Source of the DNA: Lysobacteraceae bacterium
GTDB lineage: Bacteria > Pseudomonadota > Gammaproteobacteria > Nevskiales > Nevskiaceae
Assembly: GCA_013823855.1 (NCBI GenBank)
Contig: PNMW01000037.1
Coordinates: forward strand, 1-40,830
Length of the DNA stretch: 40,830 nucleotides
Direction of reading: 5' to 3'
The position numbers were made by a program, and so were the translations under genes. The number at the start of each line of letters is the position of its first letter. Position 1 is the first letter of the stretch. Below are positions 1 to 7,725 of this stretch, piece after piece. The notes under the pieces were generated by a model that was not told the origin of the DNA, searched no databases, and saw only the letters and a list, made by a program, of their open reading frames with translations.

Positions 1-1
1 G

Positions 2-316
2 AACTCGATGAATGGCGGCGACAACTCCCTGATCGGCGGCCTGATCTCGGCGACCACGCTGATCGCCGTCAACTACCTGTTCGACGTCGCGACCACCGCC
101 AGCAAGCGCGCCGAGCGCCTGCTGGTCGGCCGGCCGCAGATCCTGATTCGCAATGGCCGGCTGCGCCCGGACACGCTCGCCGCGGCCGACCTGTCGCGGC
201 GCGACCTGAACGCCGCGCTGCGCAAGGCCGGCTGCATCCGCATCGACGAGGTCCGAGTGGCCATGCTGGAAACCAATGGCGCGATCAGCGTCGTGCTGCG
301 CCGGAGCCTGCGATGA
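2..316 (+). CDS. DUF421 (YetF/YcaP-like) membrane protein, C-terminal part
   Basis: The reading frame is open from the first bases of the window, so the gene begins upstream and only its last ~105 codons are visible. The visible part has the layout of DUF421 proteins: an N-S-x-x-GG-x-x-S-L-x-GG-L segment, the end of a transmembrane helix (ATTLIAVNYLF), then a small soluble domain with a G-R-P-x-x-L-I-x-x-G turn, an L-R-K-A-G segment and an ending close to the family's ML-E-x-N-G-x-x-S-V. The family is an inner-membrane protein with a cytosolic domain; its molecular role is poorly defined. An internal ATG at position 8 lies within the conserved part and is unlikely to be the start. The stop overlaps the next gene's start (ATGA), so the two are probably translationally coupled. 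Confidence 0.8.
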   Translation, partial: NSMNGGDNSLIGGLISATTLIAVNYLFDVATTASKRAERLLVGRPQILIRNGRLRPDTLAAADLSRRDLNAALRKAGCIRIDEVRVAMLETNGAISVVLRRSLR

Positions 317-1572
317 ACGTGGCCGCCGCGCCCCGCGTTGCCGTCATCGGCGGCGGCCCGGCCGGGCTGATGGCCGCCGAAACGCTGGCGGCGGCCGGTG
401 CCACCGTCGAGGTCTACGACGCGATGCCGAACTGTGGCCGCAAGTTCCTGATCGCCGGCCTGGGCGGCCTGAACCTGACCCACGGCGAAGCTTTCGAGCC
501 GTTCGTGGCGCGCTACGCCGGCCGTTCGGCGCTACTGCGGCCGATGCTCGAAGCCTTCGGCGCCGCCCAGCTGCGCGACTGGGCCAAAGGCCTCGGCATC
601 GACACCTTCGTCGGCTCCTCGCAACGCGTGTTCCCGTCCGATCTCAAGGCCGCGCCGCTGCTGCGCGGCTGGCTGCGCCGGCTGCGCGAAGCCGGCGTGC
701 GCTTCCACCTGCGCCATCGCTGGACCGGCTGGGATGACTGCGGCGCGCTGCGCTTCGATGGCCCGGATGGCCCGGTCGGCGCGACACCGGACGCCACCGT
801 GCTGGCGCTCGGCGGCGGCAGCTGGCGGCGGCTCGGCTCGGATGGCCGCTGGACCGCCATCCTCGCCGCCCGCGGCATCGACCTCGCCGCCCTGCAGCCG
901 TCGAACTGCGGCTTCGAAGCGGGGTGGACCGCGATCATGCGCGAGCGTACTGGCGGCCAGCCGGTGAAACCGGTCGCCGCGCGGCTGGCGCCGTCGCAGG
1001 GCGGCAACGGCAGGTTTCATCAGGGCGAATTCATCCTGACCGCAGTCGGCGTCGAAGGCAGCCTGATCTACGCGCTGTCCGCCGAACTGCGCGAGGCGAT
1101 CAACCGGTACGGCCACGCCGAATTGCAGCTCGACCTGCTGCCGGGCACGGCACTCGACAGGCTGAGCGCGAAACTGGCGGTACCGCGCGGCAAGCAGTCG
1201 ATGGCCAAGCATCTGCACCGCTGCGGCATCGACGGCGTCAAGGCCGCGCTGCTGCGCGAATGCGCGCCACCGGAAGCCTTCGACGATCCGGCGCAGCTGG
1301 CCGCCACAATCAAGTGTCTGAGCGTCCGCCTGTTCAAGACCCGGCCGATCGACGAAGCGATCTCCACCGCCGGTGGCGTGCGCTTCGAAGCGCTCGATGC
1401 GCGACTGATGCTGCAGGCGCTGCCGGGCGTGTTCTGCGCCGGCGAAATGCTCGACTGGGAAGCGCCGACCGGCGGCTACCTGCTGACCGCCTGCTTCGCC
1501 AGCGGGCGAGCGGCGGGGCTGGGGGCGGCGGAATGGCTGGCCGCGATGACGCCCGAAGGCGGCAAGCGCTGA
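313..1572 (+). CDS. TIGR03862-type NAD(P)/FAD-dependent flavoprotein (HI0933/BaiN-like)
   Basis: The 419-aa product opens with a dinucleotide-binding Rossmann motif (VAVIGGGPAGLMAAE, residues ~9-23) followed by an acidic residue at the end of strand 2 (VEVYDA) and the family signature C-G-R-K-F-L-I-A-G-L-G-G-L-N-L-T. The C-terminal part carries the second FAD-contact segment (TAGGVRFEAL ... GVFCAGEMLDWEAPTGGYLLTACFASGRAAG), typical of the HI0933/YhiN group and its TIGR03862 branch, at full family length. This shows an FAD oxidoreductase of the cytosol; the substrate is not known for this branch. The ATG overlaps the preceding stop by four bases (ATGA), consistent with a small operon. It runs convergent to queA, 28 bp apart. 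Confidence 0.88.
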   Translation: MNVAAAPRVAVIGGGPAGLMAAETLAAAGATVEVYDAMPNCGRKFLIAGLGGLNLTHGEAFEPFVARYAGRSALLRPMLEAFGAAQLRDWAKGLGIDTFVGSSQRVFPSDLKAAPLLRGWLRRLREAGVRFHLRHRWTGWDDCGALRFDGPDGPVGATPDATVLALGGGSWRRLGSDGRWTAILAARGIDLAALQPSNCGFEAGWTAIMRERTGGQPVKPVAARLAPSQGGNGRFHQGEFILTAVGVEGSLIYALSAELREAINRYGHAELQLDLLPGTALDRLSAKLAVPRGKQSMAKHLHRCGIDGVKAALLRECAPPEAFDDPAQLAATIKCLSVRLFKTRPIDEAISTAGGVRFEALDARLMLQALPGVFCAGEMLDWEAPTGGYLLTACFASGRAAGLGAAEWLAAMTPEGGKR

Positions 1573-1600
1573 CCGGATGCGCCGGCCGGTTCAGCCGGCT

Positions 1601-2641
1601 TCAGCGGCCGGCACGGCCCGGCAACCACATCGCATCGCCGTAGCTGAAGAAGCGGTAGCGCTGCGCGACCGCATGGCGATACGCGGCGATCACCCGCTCG
1701 AAACCGCCGAAGGCGCAGACCAGCATCAGCAGCGTGCTTTCCGGCAGGTGGAAGTTGGTCAGCAGCGCGTCCACACAACGCCAGTCGTAGCCCGGCGTGA
1801 TGAACAGCCGGGTCTCGCCCTGATAGGGCTGGACGGCGCCGCTTGCGGCGGCCGCCGTCTCCAGCGCCCGCACCACGGTCGTTCCGGCCGCGACCACCCG
1901 CCCGCCACGCGCCTTGGCCGCGGCAACGGCAGCCGCCAGTGCCGCCGATACCGTGACCCGCTCGGCGTGCATGCGGTGCTGGCTGAGGTCGTCGACCCGC
2001 ACCGGCTGGAAGGTCCCGGCGCCGACATGCAGGGTCGCGAAGGCAATCTCGACACCACGGCTGCGGATCGCCGCCAGCATCGCCTCGTCGAAGTGCAGGC
2101 TCGCGGTCGGCGCGGCGACCGCGCCCGGCTCGCGCGCCCAGACCGTCTGGTAGCGGGCGTCGTCGTCGTCGCCCGGCTTGCGCTCGATGTACGGCGGCAG
2201 CGGCAGTTCGCCGTGGGCGTCGAGCGCGGCCAGCAGATCGTCGGTGTCGAACGCCAGCTCGTAGAGATCATCGTGCTTGGCGATCACCGTGGCGCTCAGC
2301 GCGCCGTCGGCACCGAACAACAGCCGCCCGCCGGGCTTCGGCGTCTTGCTGGCCCGGATCTGGGCCAGCGCCCGGCGGCCGTCGAGCACCCGCTCGATCA
2401 TCGCCTCGATCTTCCCGCCCGAATCCTTCAGGCCATGCAGCCGCGCGCGGATCACCCGGGTGTCGTTGAGCACCAGCAGATCGCCGGCCCGCAGTTCGCC
2501 CGGAAGATCGACCATCCGGGCATCACGAAAGCCGGTTTCGCTCGGCGCCACCACCAGCATCCGGCCGCCGCTGCGGGTCGCGGGCGGGGTCTGGGCAATC
2601 AGTTCCGGCGGAAGGACGTACGAAAAATCACTGAGCTGCAT
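1601..2641 (-). CDS. queA: S-adenosylmethionine:tRNA ribosyltransferase-isomerase
   Basis: QueA transfers and isomerises the ribosyl moiety of SAM onto preQ1-modified tRNA to form epoxyqueuosine, the penultimate step of queuosine synthesis. The 346-aa product starts MQLSDFSYVLPPELIAQTP, the standard QueA N-terminus, followed by a segment with G-G-R-M-L-V-V and D-L-L-V-L-N-D-T-R-V-I-R-A-R-L. It ends with the family's T-L-L-M-L-V-C-A-F-G-G and R-Y-R-F-F-S-Y-G-D-A-M. The frame stays open further upstream through the tRNA gene, but only the ATG at 2641 gives the canonical N-terminus and length. Its usual partner tgt is not directly beside it here; the 3' end faces the flavoprotein gene. The start is divergent from tRNA-Leu, with about 64 bp between them that must hold both promoters. 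Confidence 0.96.
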   Translation of the reverse strand: MQLSDFSYVLPPELIAQTPPATRSGGRMLVVAPSETGFRDARMVDLPGELRAGDLLVLNDTRVIRARLHGLKDSGGKIEAMIERVLDGRRALAQIRASKTPKPGGRLLFGADGALSATVIAKHDDLYELAFDTDDLLAALDAHGELPLPPYIERKPGDDDDARYQTVWAREPGAVAAPTASLHFDEAMLAAIRSRGVEIAFATLHVGAGTFQPVRVDDLSQHRMHAERVTVSAALAAAVAAAKARGGRVVAAGTTVVRALETAAAASGAVQPYQGETRLFITPGYDWRCVDALLTNFHLPESTLLMLVCAFGGFERVIAAYRHAVAQRYRFFSYGDAMWLPGRAGR

Positions 2642-2674
2642 GGACAAGGGATCGGATAGCGACAATGCGGCTGC

Positions 2675-2680
2675 TATGAT
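2675..2680 (+). promoter_or_regulatory. Probable -10 element of the tRNA-Leu promoter
   Basis: TATGAT is a near-consensus sigma-70 -10 hexamer, about 26 bp before the mature tRNA 5' end. It is followed at once by a very GC-rich stretch (GCGCGCCGCGCG), the kind of discriminator typical of stringently controlled stable-RNA promoters. A good -35 hexamer at 16-18 bp upstream is not obvious, so this is a moderate call. Confidence 0.45.
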
Positions 2681-2705
2681 GCGCGCCGCGCGAGTCGCAT
2701 CGTGT

Positions 2706-2793
2706 GCCTGAGTGGCGGAATCGGTAGACGCAGCGGACTCAAAATCCGCCGAGGCAACCCCTCGTGAGAGTTCGAGTCTCTCCTTAGGCACCA
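2706..2793 (+). tRNA. tRNA-Leu (anticodon CAA)
   Basis: An 88-nt class II tRNA with CCA encoded. The acceptor arms GCCTGAG and CTTAGGC pair with one G-U. The anticodon stem-loop is GCGGA-CTCAAAA-TCCGC, giving anticodon CAA (reads UUG). The long variable arm GAGG/CCTC and the T-arm GAGAG-TTCGAGT-CTCTC are intact, as expected for leucine tRNA. Its 3' end is the integration site of the element that follows: the last bases plus a few beyond (2780-2796) recur at 9007-9022. The gene itself remains complete on the integrase-proximal side. Confidence 0.97.
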
Positions 2794-2796
2794 GTT
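2780..2796 (+). repeat. attL: tRNA-Leu 3' end copy of the attachment core
   Basis: CTCCTTAGGCACCAGTT covers the T-arm edge, acceptor strand and CCA of the tRNA plus three bases. The same sequence with a single G missing occurs in direct orientation at 9007-9022. Homology stops right after GTT at both sites, which marks the end of the shared core. Confidence 0.75.
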
Positions 2797-2907
2797 CGAC
2801 GTTTCAAGACGGTTCAGGTCAACCCGTCTTCCTCGAAAAATCAAAGGCTTACGAGAGAACGACGAATCATGTTGTAGCGGGGCGTCCCCTGTACGCCCAT
2901 GGATGTC

Positions 2908-2929
2908 TGGGTAACACTCTGGGTAACTT
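2908..2929 (+). repeat. Paired TGGGTAA repeat, integrase-proximal copy
   Basis: TGGGTAACAC-TCTGGGTAACTT contains two TGGGTAAC units 13 bp apart. The same 22-bp block recurs at 8925-8946 with two mismatches. A third, inverted copy (GGTTACCCA, 2944-2952) overlaps the integrase start codon. Placement just inside both ends of the element suggests arm-type binding sites for the integrase or its excisionase, with the inverted copy able to autoregulate the integrase gene. Confidence 0.6.
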
Positions 2930-2951
2930 CCAAAATCTGGAAAGGTTACCC

Positions 2952-4133
2952 ATGCCGCTGAACGACACCCGCATCCGCGCCGCCAAGGCCGACACGCGCC
3001 CGTACAAGCTCGGCGACTTCGACGGCTTGAGCCTGCATGTGCAGCCGAACGGCAGTAAGTGGTGGCGGTTCCGCTACCGGTTCCTCGGCAAGGAAAAGAT
3101 GCTCTCTCTCGGCACCTATCCCGAGGTCAGCCTGCTTGAGGCCAGGGAGCGTCGCGACGCCGCCCGCAAGCTGGTGGCAACCGGCATCGACCCCAGCCGT
3201 CAGCGCGAAGCGGATCGGCGCGCCCATGCCGCAGTGCTCGGCCATACGTTCCGGGCACTCGCTAATGAGTGGTTTGAAGTCCGACAGGCGAAATCCGCCG
3301 ACAGCACCCGCGCCAAGATTCGCTTCTATCTCGACCGCGACCTGATCCCGATCCTCGGCGACCGCCCGCTGCCGGACATCACCCGTCCGGAACTGGTCGA
3401 CGTGCTGCGCCGGTTCGAGCAGCGCAAGGCGTTCAACGTCGCCAAGAAAGCCCGCGGCTGGCTGGGTCAACTCTTCAAGTACGCGATGGTCAAAGGCGTA
3501 ATCGACCGCAATCCGGCGACTGACCTTGATGTCGTTGCGATCCGCGGTCCGGCGACGCAACCCCATGCCGCGCTGCGTGTTTCCGAAGTGCCCGGCCTGT
3601 TGCTCGCACTCAACAAGTACCGGGGTAGCCCGCTGACCAAGCTCGCCGTTCGCCTGCTACTGTTCACGGGTGTGCGTCCGGGCGAACTCCGCAACGCCCG
3701 GTGGGCGGAACTCGACCTGGATGCGGCGTTATGGAGCGTGCCCGCCGAACGCATGAAGATGCGTAAGCCGCATCTGGTACCGCTGCCGACCCAGGCGATT
3801 CAGGCGTTGCGTGAACTCAAGGCGCTCACCGGAACCTCGCCTCTGCTGTTCCCAAGCCGGGACAACCGAGAGCGGCCAATGAGCGAGAACACCGTGAATG
3901 TCGCCATTGCCCGCATCGGCTACAAAGGCAAGCAGACCGGTCACGGCTTCCGGCACCTGATCAGCACCACGCTGAACGACATGAACTACAACCGCGACTG
4001 GATCGAGCGCCAACTCTCGCATGGCGACGCGAACGGAATTCGAGGCACATACAACCACGCGCTCTATATTGAGCAGCGGCACAAGATGATGCAGGCTTGG
4101 GCCGACTACCTCGACAACCTCGACCGCTGTTAA
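2952..4133 (+). CDS. P4-type tyrosine recombinase/integrase
   Basis: A 393-aa integrase of the DUF4102-plus-catalytic-domain class that uses tRNA genes as attachment sites. The N-terminal ~85 residues form the arm-binding domain (L-x-L-x-V-x-P-N-G-x-K-W-W-R-F-R-Y ... LGTYPEVSL-x-E-A-R). A central SAM-like domain follows (~100-190). The catalytic domain shows the tetrad: R in GVRPGELRNARW, H-x-x-R in GHGFRHLIST, a further H in RQLSHGDAN, and the tyrosine nucleophile in GTYNHALY, then the family tail M-M-Q-A-W-A-D-Y-L-D. The ATG at 2952 is chosen because it gives the normal N-terminus (MPLNDT-x-I-R-x-A-K). The frame is open back through the tRNA, but that part is not coding. All catalytic residues are present, so it is probably active. 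Confidence 0.95.
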   Translation: MPLNDTRIRAAKADTRPYKLGDFDGLSLHVQPNGSKWWRFRYRFLGKEKMLSLGTYPEVSLLEARERRDAARKLVATGIDPSRQREADRRAHAAVLGHTFRALANEWFEVRQAKSADSTRAKIRFYLDRDLIPILGDRPLPDITRPELVDVLRRFEQRKAFNVAKKARGWLGQLFKYAMVKGVIDRNPATDLDVVAIRGPATQPHAALRVSEVPGLLLALNKYRGSPLTKLAVRLLLFTGVRPGELRNARWAELDLDAALWSVPAERMKMRKPHLVPLPTQAIQALRELKALTGTSPLLFPSRDNRERPMSENTVNVAIARIGYKGKQTGHGFRHLISTTLNDMNYNRDWIERQLSHGDANGIRGTYNHALYIEQRHKMMQAWADYLDNLDRC

Positions 4134-4137
4134 CGCG

Positions 4138-4198
4138 ACCCGCGACAGAAACGCAAGTTGCTGAGCGGAGCGAAGCAACTTGCGTTTCTGTCGCGGGT
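4138..4198. terminator. 25-bp perfect inverted repeat behind the integrase
   Basis: Arms 4138-4162 and 4174-4198 are perfectly complementary over 25 bp, around an 11-nt GAGCGGAGCGA loop. It begins four bases after the integrase stop, and a short T-run (CTTTTG) follows the right arm. It may act as a terminator, but the arm length and the GAGCGNAGCGA loop also resemble dispersed palindromic (REP-like) elements. Confidence 0.6.
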
Positions 4199-4247
4199 AA
4201 CGCTTTTGAACGACTGCCAGATCCAGAGACGCGCCCTCGCCGCTTGA

Positions 4248-4273
4248 ACGCCCCGATTAGTAATACGGGGCGT
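4248..4273. repeat. 8-bp inverted repeat between integrase and nuclease/NTPase genes
   Basis: ACGCCCCG and CGGGGCGT flank a 10-nt AT-rich loop. It lies in the 153-bp space between two convergent genes and could stop transcription arriving from the nuclease/NTPase gene. There is no T-run on either strand, so the role is uncertain. The rest of 4199-4351 shows nothing recognisable. Confidence 0.35.
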
Positions 4274-4351
4274 AAGCACGTAGAGACTGATAACAGCCTA
4301 AGGCGAACACTTGAGGTCTCGACTCTCGGCGCAAAATCGCCTAATCAATTT

Positions 4352-7084
4352 TCATCCGCCAATCGTTCTGCGCGACACCTTCTGGAGCGAAACACCCGCG
4401 AAGGATGCCCACGAGCGAAATTTTGTCCCAGCCAAATGTGTTGTACTGGGAGCCCACGGCAAGCCAAAAGCTTCGCGAAGGATGGACCCAATATCGACAG
4501 GATGAGCGCCGCGATTTAACTCGAGCATGGTCAGCGCCCCTGCGCCCCCAGGCACAGCTCTCAAGAGAGTTTTCAAAGTGCTATGAAAACTATTGGGATC
4601 AAGAAGTGCGAGCGCAACGGACTGGACGACTTCGCCCCGACCATCTAATACTCCCAGAACCTGTAGATCAGTTTCTGCTTTCTGGCGGACCGATTCCGTA
4701 AACTTTTGTCCATCTAGATTGACCATATGCCTTAGGTACGCAAAAGCTGTCTCAGGTCGGCTATGAGGAAAAGTTTTTGCCCGCCGTCCTCTCTCTTCCG
4801 TTCCTAGTAACGTTACTTTGCTCGCCCCGCCTTCGGGCGCACACAGAACCTGTCCTCGCAATCGCATTAATCCACAATAGTCAAGCCATGATGCAAATGC
4901 GAGCGCATAAGTCCGCCATGTACTCGACGTTGCCTCTAATGCCGGAAATAGAGGAGGCAACTCCAAAGCAAGTACATCAATCGATATATCCGTCGGCGAC
5001 CTTCCTAGGACTGAGTGAACAATGTGCTTATAAACTTTGTGTCGCTTGAGAGATCTAGAAACTCTGTCTCTAATCGACTGTTCGGTCGGCGGAACAAAAC
5101 GAAACTGCTCGGCCAAAAGTAGCGCACCAGATTTTGGCGCTAAGACACCGAGCTGCCGAAGTTCCCGAGCGGCGTTAAAGACCACATGAAGTGACATTGA
5201 AAGGTCGGCCGCAGCTTCAGCCGTCGCTACTTCCGACGTTCTACCAACTAAATACTGTAGGAGCTTCGTTGTAGACGCAGGGCGGACTCGCAGGATATAG
5301 GTATCTTCCACAGCCACCTTTCCTGTCAGAAGAAATTCTCTGAAAGTGTCCCAATAAACGTCTATCCGCTCGCCCACTCGCACTACCAATCTTCGGTCGA
5401 CCAAAGATTGAATGATGCTCGGGCTTACCTTCTCAACGATATCGCTAACGAGAACTGGCGCTTCGCGCGCCACAGCTTTAATTGCATCAATTTCGGCCGC
5501 CTCAAGTGAGACTAGATCCTGCTCAAAGAGTGAGTCGATATTAAGTGACTCCGAGAGAAGTGTTTCCTCGGATGTTCCGGCCCTCAGCTCGTTAAGAATA
5601 TGACTTGCGAGCTTCTTCAGAAGCCATGGAAGTCCCTGAGAGTACTCACGTAGTCTCTGCTTCAGGTCATTTGAGATCGGGACTTCCGCTGCCTTCGCCA
5701 ATCGCGCAAGAAGCGTTCCCACATCCCGCGGCCCAAACGGGTCTACCGCGATTACTAGAGCTACACTGCGAATTTCGTCGCGAAGTCTATAAGGGTAGCT
5801 CTCCGTAAGACTGACTAAGTCGGTCTTCCAAGCGAACCCGATGAGTACGGGTACAGTAAGTTCGCGGACAGATAGTGCGAGATCCCGAAACTCCTGCGTG
5901 AGCTTGGTATCGCGAAAAACATTCTCGAATTGATCGAAGAAAATCGTGAGAGATGAGCCTTGTGTCCAATCAGCGACCTGAAGGCTGCGCAGTGCACTAT
6001 GCAGAGAAGCAAATGAAGCATCGGCAGATAACTCAAGCTGTCCGGCGTCCACTGCCTTGGTCGCAGCTCGTTGGAGTGCGGCTGCAACATATGTCGGTGT
6101 TGATGCTGTTCGAGTGTCAAATACGGCAGCGGTTCCACCGGTTGATTCGGTTTCATAAGCAATCCTCAGAGCTAGTGAGCTCTTCCCCCACCCAGACTGA
6201 GCATTAAGTACCACTACATGACCGGCGTTTTTTGACTCCTCGATTTCTCGTTTTATCCTCGCAATCACATTGTCGCGGCCCACAAAAAAGTGCGGCGCTG
6301 CCGGTAGCTGATACTCAAAGTCTTCCTGACTGCCCTTAACCGTAACTAAGGTAGGTGTTTCTGCTGGCTGCGAGCTAATGATTGATTGCCTTGCTTGTTC
6401 GCTGATATCTCGAATTGGAAGACCAGCGGCATAATCCGTAGCAAGTAGTAATGGCAAATCATTTGAAGATAAAGCAAAGTTTTTCCCTCTGACGAGAATC
6501 ATGGACGGCAATCTAGTGGCTGCATCAAGCACCTTCACCATAGAGAAGACGCCAGTGGGTGTCAGGAGAATCGCTTTATCGGAAATTGTGTAGTCGTCGC
6601 CAGAAGGGATATCTGATATCCAGTCTCTACTCAGCGCGAGCTCAAAAATCTGCGAGGCAGTAATAAGCCTGAAGCGCCGATCCTTTTCCTCAAGCTTACG
6701 TGCAAGCTGATTTCCATCAGCGGTCAGTCCTGGAATCGCCACAAACCATCCATGGACCACTGGATCGTCTAACCGTTGTGCACTGAGTTTTCCATAGAAC
6801 CCAGTAAGAGCAGGAATCGCAACCGGGGCTGAATATGCTTTGCATTCTGCTACTGCACTCTCTTTTGAGAGTACGAATTGCGTAGTTATGTCGACTTCGT
6901 ACCCATTTTGCCGAACATTAACTGAGCTTGATGAGGGCGTTTGACAACCGTACGCCTCAAACGTCCGGGCCATGAATTTTTCAAATAGATGGCCGCGAGC
7001 ATTCGCCTGCGCAGCGCTTGTGTCGCCGCCCGCAACGACTACGACTTGTGGCGGAGCTATCTCTAAGGAAAGGAACACAGTCAT
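4352..7084 (-). CDS. Mrr-like PD-(D/E)XK nuclease fused to a STAND/AAA-type NTPase; candidate anti-phage protein
   Basis: A 910-aa protein. The N-terminal ~165 residues read as an Mrr-like restriction fold: a helix with G-H-L-F-E-K-F, then Y-E-V-D (D65) and A-E-C-K (E80-x-K82) as the catalytic triad. From ~268 a P-loop NTPase begins: F-V-G-R-D, Walker A NAQSGWGKSS (GKS ~300-302), Walker B LTIFFDQFENVF (~381-392). Winged-helix-like and uncharacterised C-terminal regions follow, without obvious TPR or WD repeats. This is the order of STAND-type defence proteins, where a sensed phage product triggers NTP-driven activation of a nuclease, but it is shorter than the described Avs proteins. A sampled 60-base line is 48% GC, well below the neighbours. 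The ATG at 7084 is preferred over a TTG at 7105; neither has a strong ribosome site. Function is inference; domain assignment is by motif. Confidence 0.8.
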   Translation of the reverse strand: MTVFLSLEIAPPQVVVVAGGDTSAAQANARGHLFEKFMARTFEAYGCQTPSSSSVNVRQNGYEVDITTQFVLSKESAVAECKAYSAPVAIPALTGFYGKLSAQRLDDPVVHGWFVAIPGLTADGNQLARKLEEKDRRFRLITASQIFELALSRDWISDIPSGDDYTISDKAILLTPTGVFSMVKVLDAATRLPSMILVRGKNFALSSNDLPLLLATDYAAGLPIRDISEQARQSIISSQPAETPTLVTVKGSQEDFEYQLPAAPHFFVGRDNVIARIKREIEESKNAGHVVVLNAQSGWGKSSLALRIAYETESTGGTAAVFDTRTASTPTYVAAALQRAATKAVDAGQLELSADASFASLHSALRSLQVADWTQGSSLTIFFDQFENVFRDTKLTQEFRDLALSVRELTVPVLIGFAWKTDLVSLTESYPYRLRDEIRSVALVIAVDPFGPRDVGTLLARLAKAAEVPISNDLKQRLREYSQGLPWLLKKLASHILNELRAGTSEETLLSESLNIDSLFEQDLVSLEAAEIDAIKAVAREAPVLVSDIVEKVSPSIIQSLVDRRLVVRVGERIDVYWDTFREFLLTGKVAVEDTYILRVRPASTTKLLQYLVGRTSEVATAEAAADLSMSLHVVFNAARELRQLGVLAPKSGALLLAEQFRFVPPTEQSIRDRVSRSLKRHKVYKHIVHSVLGRSPTDISIDVLALELPPLFPALEATSSTWRTYALAFASWLDYCGLMRLRGQVLCAPEGGASKVTLLGTEERGRRAKTFPHSRPETAFAYLRHMVNLDGQKFTESVRQKAETDLQVLGVLDGRGEVVQSVALALLDPNSFHSTLKTLLRAVPGGAGALTMLELNRGAHPVDIGSILREAFGLPWAPSTTHLAGTKFRSWASFAGVSLQKVSRRTIGG

Positions 7085-7257
7085 GGTCGACAGGTATGTG
7101 ATCAATGTTGCTCAAAGACTACCGTACTTGAGTTTCCGCTTCTGGGATTAACTTCCTCTTCCGACACAAAGCCGCCGACCAGCGAAGTCTTCGTGCCGCC
7201 ACAAGTACGGAGATTTGATATACCCTTTCTATATGCTCCGCTTAGCAGTTGACGCTC

Positions 7258-7644
7258 ATGACCAAGAAAGCCAAACAGGAACTTCAGCGCCCTTCGAAGC
7301 CCGTCAAGGACTTCACGGACGACGAGCTGGTTGCCCTCATCAAAAACTCGCTCGACCGCTTCCAGGGTACGGCTGACAGTTGGGAAAGCGCCGTCGGCAT
7401 GATGTTCGTCGGCAAGTACATGGGCTGGAAGATCGTCCACCTTGTACACAGCCAAGCCACAGTCAAAAAGTACGAAAACATCCTCGGCATCGACGTCAAG
7501 ACAGATTTTGACCCGACGACCGATGCCTCGCACCGCAGCGTCGCCTGGAAAGCCATCGAAGGCTTCTCGAATTTCTGGAAAGCCGTGAAGGGCGAGACGG
7601 ATATTCCGAATGCCCGCAGCCAGGTCATCGATTCAGTCGGTTAG
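7258..7644 (+). CDS. Hypothetical 128-aa protein of the integrative element
   Basis: A lysine-rich start (MTKKAKQELQ) leads into a predicted mostly alpha-helical protein with F-T-D-D-E-L-V-A-L-I-K-N and W-E-S-A-V-G-M-M-F-V-G-K-Y-M-G-W-K-I-V segments. I do not recognise a family. ATG 7258 is chosen over an upstream TTG at 7249. It has no cysteines and no signal peptide. It is divergent from the nuclease/NTPase gene, with ~170 AT-rich bases between them, and lies 81 bp ahead of the replication gene in the same direction. Base composition is closer to the host than to the AT-rich cargo, so it may belong to the element backbone. It could be a regulator or replication accessory, but nothing in the sequence proves this. 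Confidence 0.7.
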   Translation: MTKKAKQELQRPSKPVKDFTDDELVALIKNSLDRFQGTADSWESAVGMMFVGKYMGWKIVHLVHSQATVKKYENILGIDVKTDFDPTTDASHRSVAWKAIEGFSNFWKAVKGETDIPNARSQVIDSVG

Positions 7645-7695
7645 ACGTCTGCCGGAAGGGAACTTGCGAGTCCCGTAGTCCTGCGTTAGCCTGAA

Positions 7696-7714
7696 GGGGA
7701 ACTCAATGTTCCCC
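7696..7714. promoter_or_regulatory. Inverted repeat operator candidate before the replication gene
   Basis: GGGGAAC-TCAAT-GTTCCCC is a perfect 7-bp inverted repeat ending 11 bases before the replication gene's ATG and just ahead of its AAAGG ribosome site. A related half-site (GAAGGGAACTT) begins about 38 bases earlier. It could bind a repressor or form a hairpin limiting translation of the initiator. Confidence 0.5.
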
Positions 7715-7725
7715 AAAGGTGCAGC

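Noticed and set aside
2712..2951. In-frame extension of the integrase upstream through tRNA-Leu
   Set aside because: It would translate the tRNA gene itself, adds no conserved sequence, and the ATG at 2952 gives the normal integrase N-terminus.
4405..5049. Short plus-strand frames opposite the nuclease/NTPase gene
   Set aside because: They overlap a continuous, motif-bearing 910-codon gene and show no protein features.
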